Assembly (NCBI GenBank): GCA_047921395.1
Contig: JBLRWH010000005.1
Span: forward strand, 11,592 to 75,591
Direction of reading: 5' to 3'
Source of the DNA: XN24 sp047921395
Lineage (GTDB): Bacteria > Pseudomonadota > Gammaproteobacteria > Steroidobacterales > XN24
DNA length: 64,000 nt
How positions within the stretch are numbered: the stretch's first letter is position 1; every line of letters begins with the position of its first letter. This document shows, piece after piece, positions 1-7,551 of the stretch. The notes under the pieces are model-generated. The model made no database searches, had not been told where the DNA came from, and saw only the letters and a program-made list of their open reading frames with translations. The position numbers and the translations under genes are program-made.

Positions 1-1269
1 GAAGAAATGCGCGCCACCTGGAACGTCTTCGTGCCGCCGGAGCAGCGCCCCACCAGCCCGCAACACAAGCGCAACATCGAGAATTTCTTCGCGGTGACGC
101 TGCGCGACTCGGGCGAGATCGCCATCATTGATGGCGACACCAAGGAGATTGTTTCGGTGGTCGAGACCGGCTATGCGGTGCACATCACGCGGCCGTCGGC
201 CTCGGGCCGCTACGCCATCACGATCGGCCGCGACGCGAAGATCGACATGATCGACCTGTGGGCGGACCCGCCGGTGCGCGTCGCGGAAATCAAGATCGGC
301 CTGGAGGCGCGCTCGGTCGAGACGTCGAAGTACAAGGGTTACGAGGATCGCTATGCGATCGCCGGCGCCTACTGGCCGCCGCAGTACGTGGTCATGGACG
401 GCGACACGCTGGAACCGCTGAAAATCGTCTCGACCCGCGGCATGACTGTGGACACGCAGGAATATCATCCGGAGCCGCGCGTCGCGGCGATCGTGTCTTC
501 GCACGAACATCCGGAGTTCATCGTCAACGTCAAGGAGACGGGCCAGATCCTGCTGGTCGATTACAGCAACGTGAATGCGCTGAAGACCACCACCATCGGC
601 GCCGCGCGTTTCCTGCACGATGGTGGCTGGGACGCGAGTAAGCGCTACTTCCTGACCGCGGCGAACCAGTCGGACAAGATCGCCGTTGTCGATGCCAAGG
701 AGCAGAAGCTCGAGGCGCTGATCGACGTCGAGCGCATCCCGCATCCGGGCCGTGGCGCCAACGTGAACGACCCGAAGTACGGCCCGGTGTGGATCACCTC
801 GGCACTCGGCAATGCCGACATCTCGTTCATCGCGACCGATCCGGCAGGCCATCCCGAGCATGCCTGGAAGGTCGTCCGCGTGCTGCAGGGCCAGGGCGGC
901 GGTTCGCTGTTTGTGAAGACGCATCCGAAGTCAAAGAATCTCTGGGTCGACACACCGCTGAATCCCGACGAGAAGGTCAGCCAGAGCGTCGCCGTGTACA
1001 ACGTCGACAACCTCGAGGCCGGCTACGAGGTCCTGCCGATCGCGGAATGGGCGAACCTCGGTCCGGGGCCGAAGCGGGTGGTGCAGCCGGAGTACAACAA
1101 GGCCGGCGACGAGGTGTGGTTCTCGGTGTGGAACGCCATGGACCAGCGCTCGGCGATCGTGGTCGTGGATGACAAGACGCGCAAGCTGAAGCATGTCATC
1201 GACGACAAGCGCATCGTCACCCCGACGGGCAAGTTCAATATCTACAACACGATGCACGACGTCTACTGA
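1..1269 (+). CDS. nirS: Cytochrome cd1 nitrite reductase, C-terminal heme d1 domain (5' truncated by window edge)
   Basis: This enzyme reduces nitrite to nitric oxide in the periplasm during denitrification, taking electrons from c-type cytochromes or azurin. The reading frame is open to the first base, so the N-terminal signal peptide and cytochrome c domain lie upstream of the window; the ATG at base 7 is internal. About 422 residues of the eight-bladed d1 propeller are present. Against the Pseudomonas aeruginosa enzyme, the His of TGYAVHITR (codon 181-183) matches the proximal d1 ligand. The His of FLHDGGWD (codon 616-618) and of PHPGRGAN (codon 742-744) match the two catalytic histidines, with the same residue spacing. 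The C-terminal end KFNIYNTMHDVY is typical of NirS. All key residues are intact. The nir maturation genes, if clustered, must lie outside the window. Confidence 0.96.
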   Translation, partial: EEMRATWNVFVPPEQRPTSPQHKRNIENFFAVTLRDSGEIAIIDGDTKEIVSVVETGYAVHITRPSASGRYAITIGRDAKIDMIDLWADPPVRVAEIKIGLEARSVETSKYKGYEDRYAIAGAYWPPQYVVMDGDTLEPLKIVSTRGMTVDTQEYHPEPRVAAIVSSHEHPEFIVNVKETGQILLVDYSNVNALKTTTIGAARFLHDGGWDASKRYFLTAANQSDKIAVVDAKEQKLEALIDVERIPHPGRGANVNDPKYGPVWITSALGNADISFIATDPAGHPEHAWKVVRVLQGQGGGSLFVKTHPKSKNLWVDTPLNPDEKVSQSVAVYNVDNLEAGYEVLPIAEWANLGPGPKRVVQPEYNKAGDEVWFSVWNAMDQRSAIVVVDDKTRKLKHVIDDKRIVTPTGKFNIYNTMHDVY

Positions 1270-1297
1270 GCCAAGGCGGGAGTCGGTATCACGGGAT

Positions 1298-1480
1298 CGC
1301 GCCCTGCGGGCGCGCGCGGAGGCGCGGAGGCGCGGAGGAGCGGAGGAGCGGAGACGCAGAGAGGGGGATATAAGGGCTGCCCCGGGGTGGCGCATGCGCC
1401 CGGGCGGCGGCAGTAATGCCAAGTCGGGCCCTTATTCATTCACTCTCCGCGCCTCTGCCTCTCTGTGCCTCCGCGCGAGC
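1298..1480. repeat. Imperfect palindromic element with purine-rich repeat arms
   Basis: This fills most of the roughly 300-base gap between nirS and msrB. It opens with a 7-bp GC hairpin (1298-1304 with 1308-1314, loop TGC). A purine-rich arm follows (1315-1366) made of repeated GCGGAG units ending in GACGCAGAGAGG. A related arm lies in inverted orientation at 1440-1480. Between them, ATAAGGGC (1370-1377) pairs with GCCCTTAT (1428-1435), so the whole element could fold on itself. A similar hairpin plus purine-rich arm occurs between accA and tilS. No protein-coding signal is seen here. It looks like a dispersed REP- or MITE-like element, but no family can be named. Confidence 0.6.
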
Positions 1481-1573
1481 CATTTCTCCGCGGGCCATTT
1501 CGCGTGGGCGACTCCGCAGGCGAACCTCGGGCGAATACTCCGGTCGAATGGTTCAACCGAAGAGGTGCCCGAG

Positions 1574-2098
1574 ATGGAACGACGTACTTTACTGGGTCAC
1601 ATGGTGGCGGCGATGCTGCTGCCAGCCCTGTCCCCGGCCCGCGCGGATGGGCCGCAGGGCGCTGTCACCGCGCCACAGGGCGGCATTAAGGTCAGCCACG
1701 AGCGCTGGCGGGAACTCCTGCCCAAGGATCGTTACCAGGTGCTGTTCGAGGAGGCCACGGAGCCAGCGCGCAGCAGCCCGCTCGACAAGGAATACCGGGA
1801 CGGCACCTACATCTGCGCCGCCTGCTACCAGCCCTTGTTCGACAGCGCCGACAAGTTCGACAGCGGGACCGGCTGGCCGAGTTTCACGCGTCCCCTCGAG
1901 GACGCCATGGGCACGAAGCGCGACTTCCGCCTGATCTGGCCGCGCACCGAATATCACTGCAGCCGCTGCGGGGGGCACCAGGGACACGTGTTCAACGACG
2001 GCCCCGCACCGACCGGGCAGCGCTGGTGCAACAACGGCCTCGCCCTCGAATTCATCCCCCGCGGGGAATCCCTCCCGGCGCCGAGGGATCCGTCCTGA
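1574..2098 (+). CDS. msrB: Exported peptide-methionine (R)-S-oxide reductase
   Basis: MsrB reduces the R-epimer of methionine sulfoxide in oxidised proteins. The product is 174 residues. The N-terminus (MERRTLLG, then a hydrophobic run to about residue 24 ending SPARA) looks like a Sec or Tat signal, so repair probably occurs in the periplasm. The SelR domain starts near residue 35. Its zinc cysteines are present as CAAC and CSRC, GTGWPSF is conserved, and the catalytic Cys lies in RWCNNGLAL. The longer open frame upstream runs through the repeat element and is not coding; AGAGGTG about 8 bases upstream supports the ATG at 1574. The gene is followed directly by msrA, giving a repair pair for both epimers. 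Confidence 0.93.
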   Translation: MERRTLLGHMVAAMLLPALSPARADGPQGAVTAPQGGIKVSHERWRELLPKDRYQVLFEEATEPARSSPLDKEYRDGTYICAACYQPLFDSADKFDSGTGWPSFTRPLEDAMGTKRDFRLIWPRTEYHCSRCGGHQGHVFNDGPAPTGQRWCNNGLALEFIPRGESLPAPRDPS

Positions 2099-2109
2099 GT
2101 GCCTCCCGC

Positions 2110-2721
2110 TTGAGGATCCTGGCCTGGGCCGCGGCGCTGCTCGGCTCCGCGAGTGTCGTGGCCCAACCGGCGCCGCAAGGAGAGTCCGGCACGCAGGGCG
2201 TGGCCACGTTTGCCGGCGGCTGCTTCTGGTGCATGGAGCCGCCGTTCGACAAGCTCGACGGCGTGATCTCAACGACCGCGGGTTACGCGGGCGGGCCGGA
2301 GAAGGATCCCACGTACCACCAGGTGGCGGGCGGGCGGACGGGCCATGCCGAAGTCGTCCAGGTCGTGTACGACCCGGCCCGTGTCAGCTACGAGACGCTG
2401 CTGCAGGTGTTCTGGCGGAACATCGACCCCTTCGCCGTGGATCGCCAGTTCTGTGACGCGGGCCCCCAGTACCGCACCGCGATCTTCTACCACGACGAGG
2501 CCCAGCGTATTGCCGCGGCCGCCTCGCTCGCGGACATCTCGGCGGGCTTCGAGCAACTCGTCGCCACAGAGCTTGAACCCGTCGGCGACACCTTTCACGC
2601 GGCCGAGGAGTATCACCAGGACTACTACCTGAAGAACCCGGTGCGTTATCGCTTCTACCGCTACAATTGCGGGCGAGACCAACGCCTGGAGGCGATCTGG
2701 GGCAGTGGGTCGGATAAATAA
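2110..2721 (+). CDS. msrA: Exported peptide-methionine (S)-S-oxide reductase
   Basis: MsrA reduces the S-epimer of methionine sulfoxide. The catalytic motif GCFWCMEPPFD, the GYAGG segment, the QYRTAIFYH strand and the EYHQDY segment are all present, and the domain is of normal length. The start is uncertain. The TTG at 2110 gives MRILAWAAALLGSASVVAQ, a clean signal peptide. A CTG at 2095, just upstream, sits at better distance from a GAGG sequence at 2082-2085, and an ATG at 2026 would overlap msrB by 73 bases and add a non-hydrophobic leader. The msrB stop lies only 11 bases before the TTG, so the two genes are almost certainly co-transcribed. Confidence 0.92.
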   Translation: MRILAWAAALLGSASVVAQPAPQGESGTQGVATFAGGCFWCMEPPFDKLDGVISTTAGYAGGPEKDPTYHQVAGGRTGHAEVVQVVYDPARVSYETLLQVFWRNIDPFAVDRQFCDAGPQYRTAIFYHDEAQRIAAAASLADISAGFEQLVATELEPVGDTFHAAEEYHQDYYLKNPVRYRFYRYNCGRDQRLEAIWGSGSDK

Positions 2722-2757
2722 TAGGCAATAAAAACAAGATGTAAGAGCTCGTATATC

Positions 2758-4815
2758 ATGTTATTTATTAGAATATCTTTCATTGCGTGTGTCCTTCTTC
2801 TCGGCCTTGGCCAGGCAGTTTCGGCGCGTCCGTTCGATGTCGACGACCTCGTGCGACTCGCCCGCGTATCGGACCCGGTCATGTCCCCGGACGGCCGGCT
2901 TGTCGCCTACACGCTCCGCGAGACGGACATGGCCGGCAACCGGGGGGTCAACGGCCTCTGGATCGTGCCCAGCGACGGTTCCGGCGAGCCGCGCAGGCTC
3001 ACGGCACCGGGCTCCGGTGCGTCTGCCCCGAAGTGGGCGCCCGGGGGCGAGGCGCTGTATTTCCTGTCCACGCGCTCCGGCTCGAACCAGCTCTGGCAGC
3101 TGCCGCTGGAGGGCGGCGAGTCGCGCCAGGTCACCGATTTTCCCGTCCCGGTCCAGGCTTACGCGGTTGCGCCACAAGGCGACCGGATCGTGGTTAGCCT
3201 GAGCGTGTTCATCGATTGTGCCGACCTGGCCTGTACCCGGAAGCGGCTTGACGAACGGGCCAACTCGCAGTCAACGGGCGTGCTGCACGAGCAGTTGTTC
3301 GTGCGTCACTGGGACAGCTGGAAGGACGGGCGGCGCTTGCAGCTGTTCGTCGCGGAGCTCGACGCACAGCTCCGCGCCGGCGAAACCCGACCCCTGGCTG
3401 GCGTCCTGGACGCCGATACGCCGTCGCGGCCGTTCGGCGGTGCCAGCGAGATCGCGTTCAGCCCGGACGGCGAGCGCGTGGTGTTCGTGGCGCGGCTGGC
3501 GCCGGCGAGTGAACCGTGGTCCACGAACCTGGACCTCTGGAGTGTTTCGGCCAGCGGCGAGGCGACGCCGGAAAATCTCACCGCCGATAATGCCGCCACG
3601 GACACGACGCCGGTGTTCTCACCCGACGGTCGCCACCTGGCGTGGCTGGCGATGAGCCGGCCGGGCTTCGAGGCGGATCGCTATCGCATCATGTTGCGCG
3701 ACCTGCGCTCGGGCGCCACGCGCGAAGTAGCGCCCGACTGGGACCGCTCGGCGCACGGCCTGGTGTTCTCCGCGGACGGCAGGACCCTGTACACCTGGTC
3801 CGACGACCTCGGTCACCGGCGACTGTTTGCGGTGGACGTGCGGAGCGGCCGGGCCCGGCCCATCAGCGGTGACGGCTCGGTCGGCGGCTTCACCATCGGC
3901 GCGGGCGGGGTCGTGTTCGCGCGCCACGACCTGGGCAGTCCGGCTGACCTGTTCCGCGTCGATTCCCGCGGCGGCGGGGAGCGCCGCCTCACGACCCATA
4001 ACGCCGCGCATCTCGACGGCGTCCGGTTCGGCGCCTACGAGCAGTTCAGCTTCGCAGGGGCTGGCGACACAACAGTCTACGGCTGGCTCGTCAAGCCGGT
4101 CGATTTCGAGGAGGGGCGGCGCTATCCGGTCGCCTTCATCGTGCACGGCGGTCCGCAGGGCAGCATGGGCAACAGCTTCCACTATCGCTGGAACCCCCAG
4201 ACCTATGCCGGCCGGGGTTACGCCGTGGTGTTCATCGATTTTCACGGTTCCACGGGCTACGGGCAGGCCTTCACGGATGCGATCAGTGGGGACTGGGGCG
4301 GCAAGCCGCTGGAGGACCTGCAGAAGGGTTGGGTGGCGGCGCTGGCAAAGTATCCCTTCCTCGACGGGGAGCGGGCCTGCGCGCTGGGCGCCAGTTATGG
4401 CGGCTATATGATCAACTGGATCGCCGGCGCCTGGCCGGAGGGTTTTGCCTGTCTCGTGAATCACAGTGGCGTGTTCGATCACCGCAGCATGTACTACACG
4501 ACCGAGGAGCTCTGGTTTCCGGAATGGGAAATGGGCGGGCCGCAGTTCGAGAACCCGGCCGGTTACGAGCGGCACAACCCCATCAACCGGGTCTCCGAAT
4601 GGCGTACGCCGATGCTGGTGATCCACGGCGCCAACGATTTCAGGGTGCCGCTGGGGCAGGGTCTGGCGACCTTCACCGCCTTGCAGCGGCAGGGGATTCC
4701 CAGCCAGTTCCTGTACTTTCCTGACGAGAACCACTGGGTGCTTAAGCCCGCCAACGCGGTGCAGTGGCACCGCGTGGTGGAGTCCTGGCTGGAGCGCTGG
4801 ACCGCGTCAGACTGA
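2758..4815 (+). CDS. S9C-family dipeptidyl peptidase (DPP5-like)
   Basis: This is a secreted serine peptidase of the prolyl oligopeptidase family that would release dipeptides from peptide N-termini. The 685-residue protein has a signal peptide (about 1-23), a beta-propeller with repeated SPDGR-type strands (about 35-410) and a C-terminal alpha/beta hydrolase domain. Catalytic Ser546 is in GASYGGY, Asp627 in GANDFRVP and His659 in DENHWV. The length and the acidic residues around the hydrolase entry resemble bacterial DPP5. The first codons (TTA TTT ATT AGA ATA TCT) are strikingly AT-rich for this genome, and so is the 40 bases before the ATG, probably keeping the start site unstructured. A TAAGAG sequence lies about 10 bases before the ATG. 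Confidence 0.92.
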   Translation: MLFIRISFIACVLLLGLGQAVSARPFDVDDLVRLARVSDPVMSPDGRLVAYTLRETDMAGNRGVNGLWIVPSDGSGEPRRLTAPGSGASAPKWAPGGEALYFLSTRSGSNQLWQLPLEGGESRQVTDFPVPVQAYAVAPQGDRIVVSLSVFIDCADLACTRKRLDERANSQSTGVLHEQLFVRHWDSWKDGRRLQLFVAELDAQLRAGETRPLAGVLDADTPSRPFGGASEIAFSPDGERVVFVARLAPASEPWSTNLDLWSVSASGEATPENLTADNAATDTTPVFSPDGRHLAWLAMSRPGFEADRYRIMLRDLRSGATREVAPDWDRSAHGLVFSADGRTLYTWSDDLGHRRLFAVDVRSGRARPISGDGSVGGFTIGAGGVVFARHDLGSPADLFRVDSRGGGERRLTTHNAAHLDGVRFGAYEQFSFAGAGDTTVYGWLVKPVDFEEGRRYPVAFIVHGGPQGSMGNSFHYRWNPQTYAGRGYAVVFIDFHGSTGYGQAFTDAISGDWGGKPLEDLQKGWVAALAKYPFLDGERACALGASYGGYMINWIAGAWPEGFACLVNHSGVFDHRSMYYTTEELWFPEWEMGGPQFENPAGYERHNPINRVSEWRTPMLVIHGANDFRVPLGQGLATFTALQRQGIPSQFLYFPDENHWVLKPANAVQWHRVVESWLERWTASD

Positions 4816-4849
4816 GCGGGGCGGTTCCCCGGGTTGCACCCGGTCCCTG

Positions 4850-5011
4850 TCAGTCGTCCGGCGGGCTGCAGCCGACTTCGTCAGAGCAGGGCACGGGCTG
4901 CGACAGGATATCGCGCATCGCGTCCTTTGCGGCCCCCGCATCCGCTCCCAGTTGTAGCGCGAGTGGCACCGGGACTTGGTCAGGCGGGTGCCGGTGAGGG
5001 GCTCGCGCCGG
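4850..5011 (-). pseudogene. Frameshifted 3' part of a small-protein paralogue, cut by the assembly gap
   Basis: On the minus strand, the piece left of the gap encodes REPLTGTRLTKSRCHSRYNWERMRG, split here as REPLTGTRLTKSRCHSR and YNWERMRG. It closely matches the intact lipoprotein at 5188-5508. Just after MRG the frame slips. A run of five G (five C on the plus strand, 4934-4938) has one base too few to continue in frame. One added base restores AAKDAMRDILSQP and a tail ending in PPDD before TGA at 4850-4852, parallel to the AATETMRDIESK tail of the intact gene. The N-terminal part lies in or beyond the gap. Either it is a decayed tandem copy or the G-run is a sequencing error in a live gene. 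Confidence 0.6.
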
Positions 5012-5166
5012 NNNNNNNNNNNNNNNNNNNNNNNNNNNNNNNNNNNNNNNNNNNNNNNNNNNNNNNNNNNNNNNNNNNNNNNNNNNNNNNNNNNNNNNNN
5101 NNNNNNNNNNNGCGCGAGTGGCACCGGGACTTGGTCAGGCGGGTGCCGGTGAGGGGCTCGCGCCGG
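4957..5166. repeat. Identical 55-mer on both sides of the N gap
   Basis: Bases 4957-5011 and 5112-5166 are identical over all 55 positions, and one copy touches each edge of the N run. Identical k-long contig ends abutting a gap are typical of de Bruijn graph assemblies with k=55. The segment encodes the conserved REPLTGTRLTKSRCHSR part of the small-protein family. The repeat may therefore be real (tandem paralogues that broke the assembly) or an unmerged contig overlap. Confidence 0.85.
5012..5111. other. Assembly gap (100 N)
   Basis: A run of exactly 100 N, the usual placeholder for a gap of unknown size. Its true length may be zero (if the flanking 55-mers should be merged) or large (if tandem lipoprotein copies are missing). 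Confidence 0.99.
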
Positions 5167-5187
5167 AGGCGACCGACGATATCCGGT

Positions 5188-5508
5188 CTATCGCGACTGG
5201 AGCGGGATGTTCTTGGACTCGATATCACGCATGGTTTCCGTCGCCGCGCCGCGCATGCGCTCCCAGTCGTAACGCGTGTGGCAGCGTGCCTTGGTCAGGC
5301 GTGTCCCGGTGAGCGGTTCACGACGGCAGATGACCTCGTCCCAGTAGCCCGGGTCCTCAGGCGTCAGGGCGGCCACTTTTTCCTTGCGTTCGCTGGATGC
5401 GGCGACCGTGTTCGTGGCCGCGGCGGTCTCGCCGGCATTGTTCGTCGAGCCCGTGGAGGCGCAGCCGGCAATGGCGAGGGCTGCGACTAAAATCATTAAG
5501 TGTTTCAT
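5188..5508 (-). CDS. Small predicted lipoprotein with conserved CRREP...TGTR...C motif
   Basis: A 106-residue protein of unknown function. It starts with a lipoprotein signal (MKHLMILVAALAIAGC) whose lipobox IAGC puts the lipidated Cys at residue 16. A low-complexity Ser/Thr/Ala linker follows. The conserved C-terminal half reads DPGYWDEVICRREPLTGTR, then LTKARCHTRYDWERMR. Its two cysteines could form a disulfide in the periplasm. Short exported proteins with a similar C..E..TGTR....C....W pattern are common in Proteobacteria, but I know no assigned role. A broken relative lies just downstream across the gap. An ATG two codons earlier (5514) is an alternative start. The gene is monocistronic as far as can be seen and may share a terminus with the hydrogenase operon region upstream. 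Confidence 0.75.
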   Translation of the reverse strand: MKHLMILVAALAIAGCASTGSTNNAGETAAATNTVAASSERKEKVAALTPEDPGYWDEVICRREPLTGTRLTKARCHTRYDWERMRGAATETMRDIESKNIPLQSR

Positions 5509-5644
5509 GGTCATGGCGGCGTCTCACTGGATGCGGATAATAAGGGGCCGTCATTGGCCGCATATGCCGTCAGTAGAACTATCTTTGACGGACTGCGGGG
5601 TCAACGGTACACCAAAGCTCCCGTGAGATTCAAAGAACCCGTGG

Positions 5645-6082
5645 TCAGGCTGCGAGTGCGATGAGTCGCAGCCAGGCCGACTCGAGATTTGTCTGCGCGG
5701 CGCCAGACAGTGCTTCGCCGAGCTCGAAGCGTTCGCCGCGCACGGCCAGGATCCACGCCGCGGGCGCCGGCTGCCCCGTGCAGCGCTCGAAGGTCTCGAG
5801 CACCGCCGCCGGAGAGAGCGCATGGCTGGTGTGGCTGCGGTCACGGCAGGGCCGCACGGCCCGCAGCTCGTACGGCGGTACAGCATCGATCGCCGCATCG
5901 ACGAAAACCGCCAGGCGCCGGCCCTCCAGGTCGAGCGCGTGCTCGATCTGGAGCTGGAAGTCGACCACGATGTCCACGTCCTGCCGGCCGATGGCCTCGA
6001 GCCGGGCCGCGAGCTCGGGACCGATGGCATCGTCGCCGCGGCTGGGATTGCCGATGGCGAACACGACGACGGGCGCGACCAT
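5645..6082 (-). CDS. hoxW: [NiFe]-hydrogenase maturation endopeptidase (HoxW/HupD type)
   Basis: This protease removes the C-terminal extension of the hydrogenase large subunit once nickel is inserted. The 145-residue product fits the family length. It carries the GNPSRGDDAIGPELA motif near the N-terminus, where the nickel-sensing acidic residue lies in this family. It also has an Asp in AVFVDAAIDA and a His in HTSHALSP, corresponding to the other metal-binding positions. The start chosen is the ATG two bases after the hoxH stop; a longer frame continues into hoxH but has a non-protein-like composition. Last gene of the hox operon and presumably dedicated to HoxH next door. Confidence 0.88.
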   Translation of the reverse strand: MVAPVVVFAIGNPSRGDDAIGPELAARLEAIGRQDVDIVVDFQLQIEHALDLEGRRLAVFVDAAIDAVPPYELRAVRPCRDRSHTSHALSPAAVLETFERCTGQPAPAAWILAVRGERFELGEALSGAAQTNLESAWLRLIALAA

Positions 6083-6084
6083 GC

Positions 6085-7551
6085 TCAGTCCCGCCGCAGG
6101 GTATCGACCATCGTCCCGTCCGCCTCGATCAGCTCGACCGCCAGCGGCATTTTCCCGAGTGCGTGGGTGGCGCAGGATAGGCACGGATCGAAGGCGCGCA
6201 CCGCGACCTCGATGTGGTTCAGCAGCCCCTCGGTCAGGGTGCGGCCGTCGAGGTAGCGCAGCGCGACCTCGCGGATCGACCGGTTCATGGCTTCGTTGTT
6301 ATGGGTCGTCGAGACGATCAGGTTGGCGCGCACCACCTGGTCCCGTTCATCGACACGATAGTGGTGGATCAGTGTCCCTCGCGGCGCCTCGATCACGCCG
6401 ACGCCGCGCGGCTGTCGTTCGCCGTAAGCCATGAGTTCGGAGCCGGAAATGTCGTCGTCGTCCAGCAAGCCCTCGATGATCTCGGCCGCATGCAGCATCT
6501 CGATCATCCTGGCCCAGTGGAAGCCAAGCGTCGCCCGCGCGGCGCTGCCGTCGTCGAAGGACAGGAATTCGCGGCGCTCCTGCTCGGCCAGCGGGGAAGG
6601 AATGAAATCGCAGCTCGTTACGCGAGTCAGCGGCCCGACGCGATACCAGCCGTCCTCGGGTCCCAGCGCCAGCAGGAACGGGAACTTCATGTAAGACCAG
6701 GGCTTGACGTCTTCCAGGATTTGCTCCCAGTAGGAAGAATAATCGACGTGGTCGAACAGGGTCTGGCCGTCGGCGGTCCTGGCGCGCAGGCCGCCGTGGT
6801 AAAGGTCCATTGCGCCATCGGCGCGCACCATTCCCAGCGAGTGCGCCGGGAAGGTGGCGAAATCGCGATACTGCTCCAGGTTCTCCTCGAACAGGCGCTT
6901 GACCAGGTGTACGGCCTCCCGACTCCAGTCGATGATCTGGCCGGCCTCGGCACGCAACGCCTTGCGCTCGGCCGGCGGCACTGAGCGATTCACGCCGCCG
7001 GGCACGGAGCCCGTGCCATGGATGCGCTTGCCGGCGGTGACCCGGATCACCTCTTGGCCGAATTTGCGGAGCAGCACGCCCCGCCGCGCGAGTTCCGGGT
7101 GCGCCGCGGCGATGCCGACGATGTTGCGCCTCGCGACGTCAGAGTCGAAGCCGAACAGCAGGTCGGGCGAGGAGAGGTGAAAGAAGTGCAGGGCGTGCGA
7201 TTGCAGGATCTGGCCGTAGTGCATCAACCGGCGCACCTTTTCGGCCGTGTTCGTCAGCCGCGCCACGCCCACGATTTCGTCCATCGCCTTGGACGCCGCC
7301 AGGTGGTGGCTCACGGGGCAGATGCCGCACAGCCGCTGCACCATGACCGGGACCTCCCAATAGGGCCGGCCCTGCACGAACTTTTCGAAGCCGCGAAATT
7401 CGACAATATGCAGGCGAGCCTGGCGGACGTGGCCAGCCTCGTCGAGCAGTAACGTCACCTTGCCATGGCCTTCCACCCGGGTGAGCGTTTCGATCACCAC
7501 TCGCTTCAGGCCGGGGGTGCGATCCGTCTCGAGTTGCCTTGCGTCAGTCAT
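6085..7551 (-). CDS. hoxH: NAD-reducing hydrogenase large subunit
   Basis: HoxH is the catalytic NiFe subunit of the cytoplasmic bidirectional (group 3d type) hydrogenase. The 488-residue product has both nickel-binding ends: RVEGHG and RLCGICPVSHH near the N-terminus, and DPCLSCATH near the C-terminus. Processing after that His (residue 463) would remove 25 residues (ALGKMPLAVELIEADG and nine more), the substrate of the adjacent HoxW. The start overlaps hoxY by 8 bases, implying translational coupling. All four cysteine ligands are present, so the active site should be functional if the hyp genes exist elsewhere; none is in this window. Confidence 0.95.
   Translation of the reverse strand: MTDARQLETDRTPGLKRVVIETLTRVEGHGKVTLLLDEAGHVRQARLHIVEFRGFEKFVQGRPYWEVPVMVQRLCGICPVSHHLAASKAMDEIVGVARLTNTAEKVRRLMHYGQILQSHALHFFHLSSPDLLFGFDSDVARRNIVGIAAAHPELARRGVLLRKFGQEVIRVTAGKRIHGTGSVPGGVNRSVPPAERKALRAEAGQIIDWSREAVHLVKRLFEENLEQYRDFATFPAHSLGMVRADGAMDLYHGGLRARTADGQTLFDHVDYSSYWEQILEDVKPWSYMKFPFLLALGPEDGWYRVGPLTRVTSCDFIPSPLAEQERREFLSFDDGSAARATLGFHWARMIEMLHAAEIIEGLLDDDDISGSELMAYGERQPRGVGVIEAPRGTLIHHYRVDERDQVVRANLIVSTTHNNEAMNRSIREVALRYLDGRTLTEGLLNHIEVAVRAFDPCLSCATHALGKMPLAVELIEADGTMVDTLRRD

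Noticed and set aside
1193..1573. An open frame running upstream of msrB through the repeat element
   Set aside because: It is Arg/Ala-rich, produced by the purine-rich repeat, and does not match any MsrB N-terminus; the signal peptide starts at 1574.
3619..4770. Long antisense open frame across the DPP5-like gene
   Set aside because: High GC leaves many long frames without stops. This one is a shadow of a gene with clear catalytic motifs.
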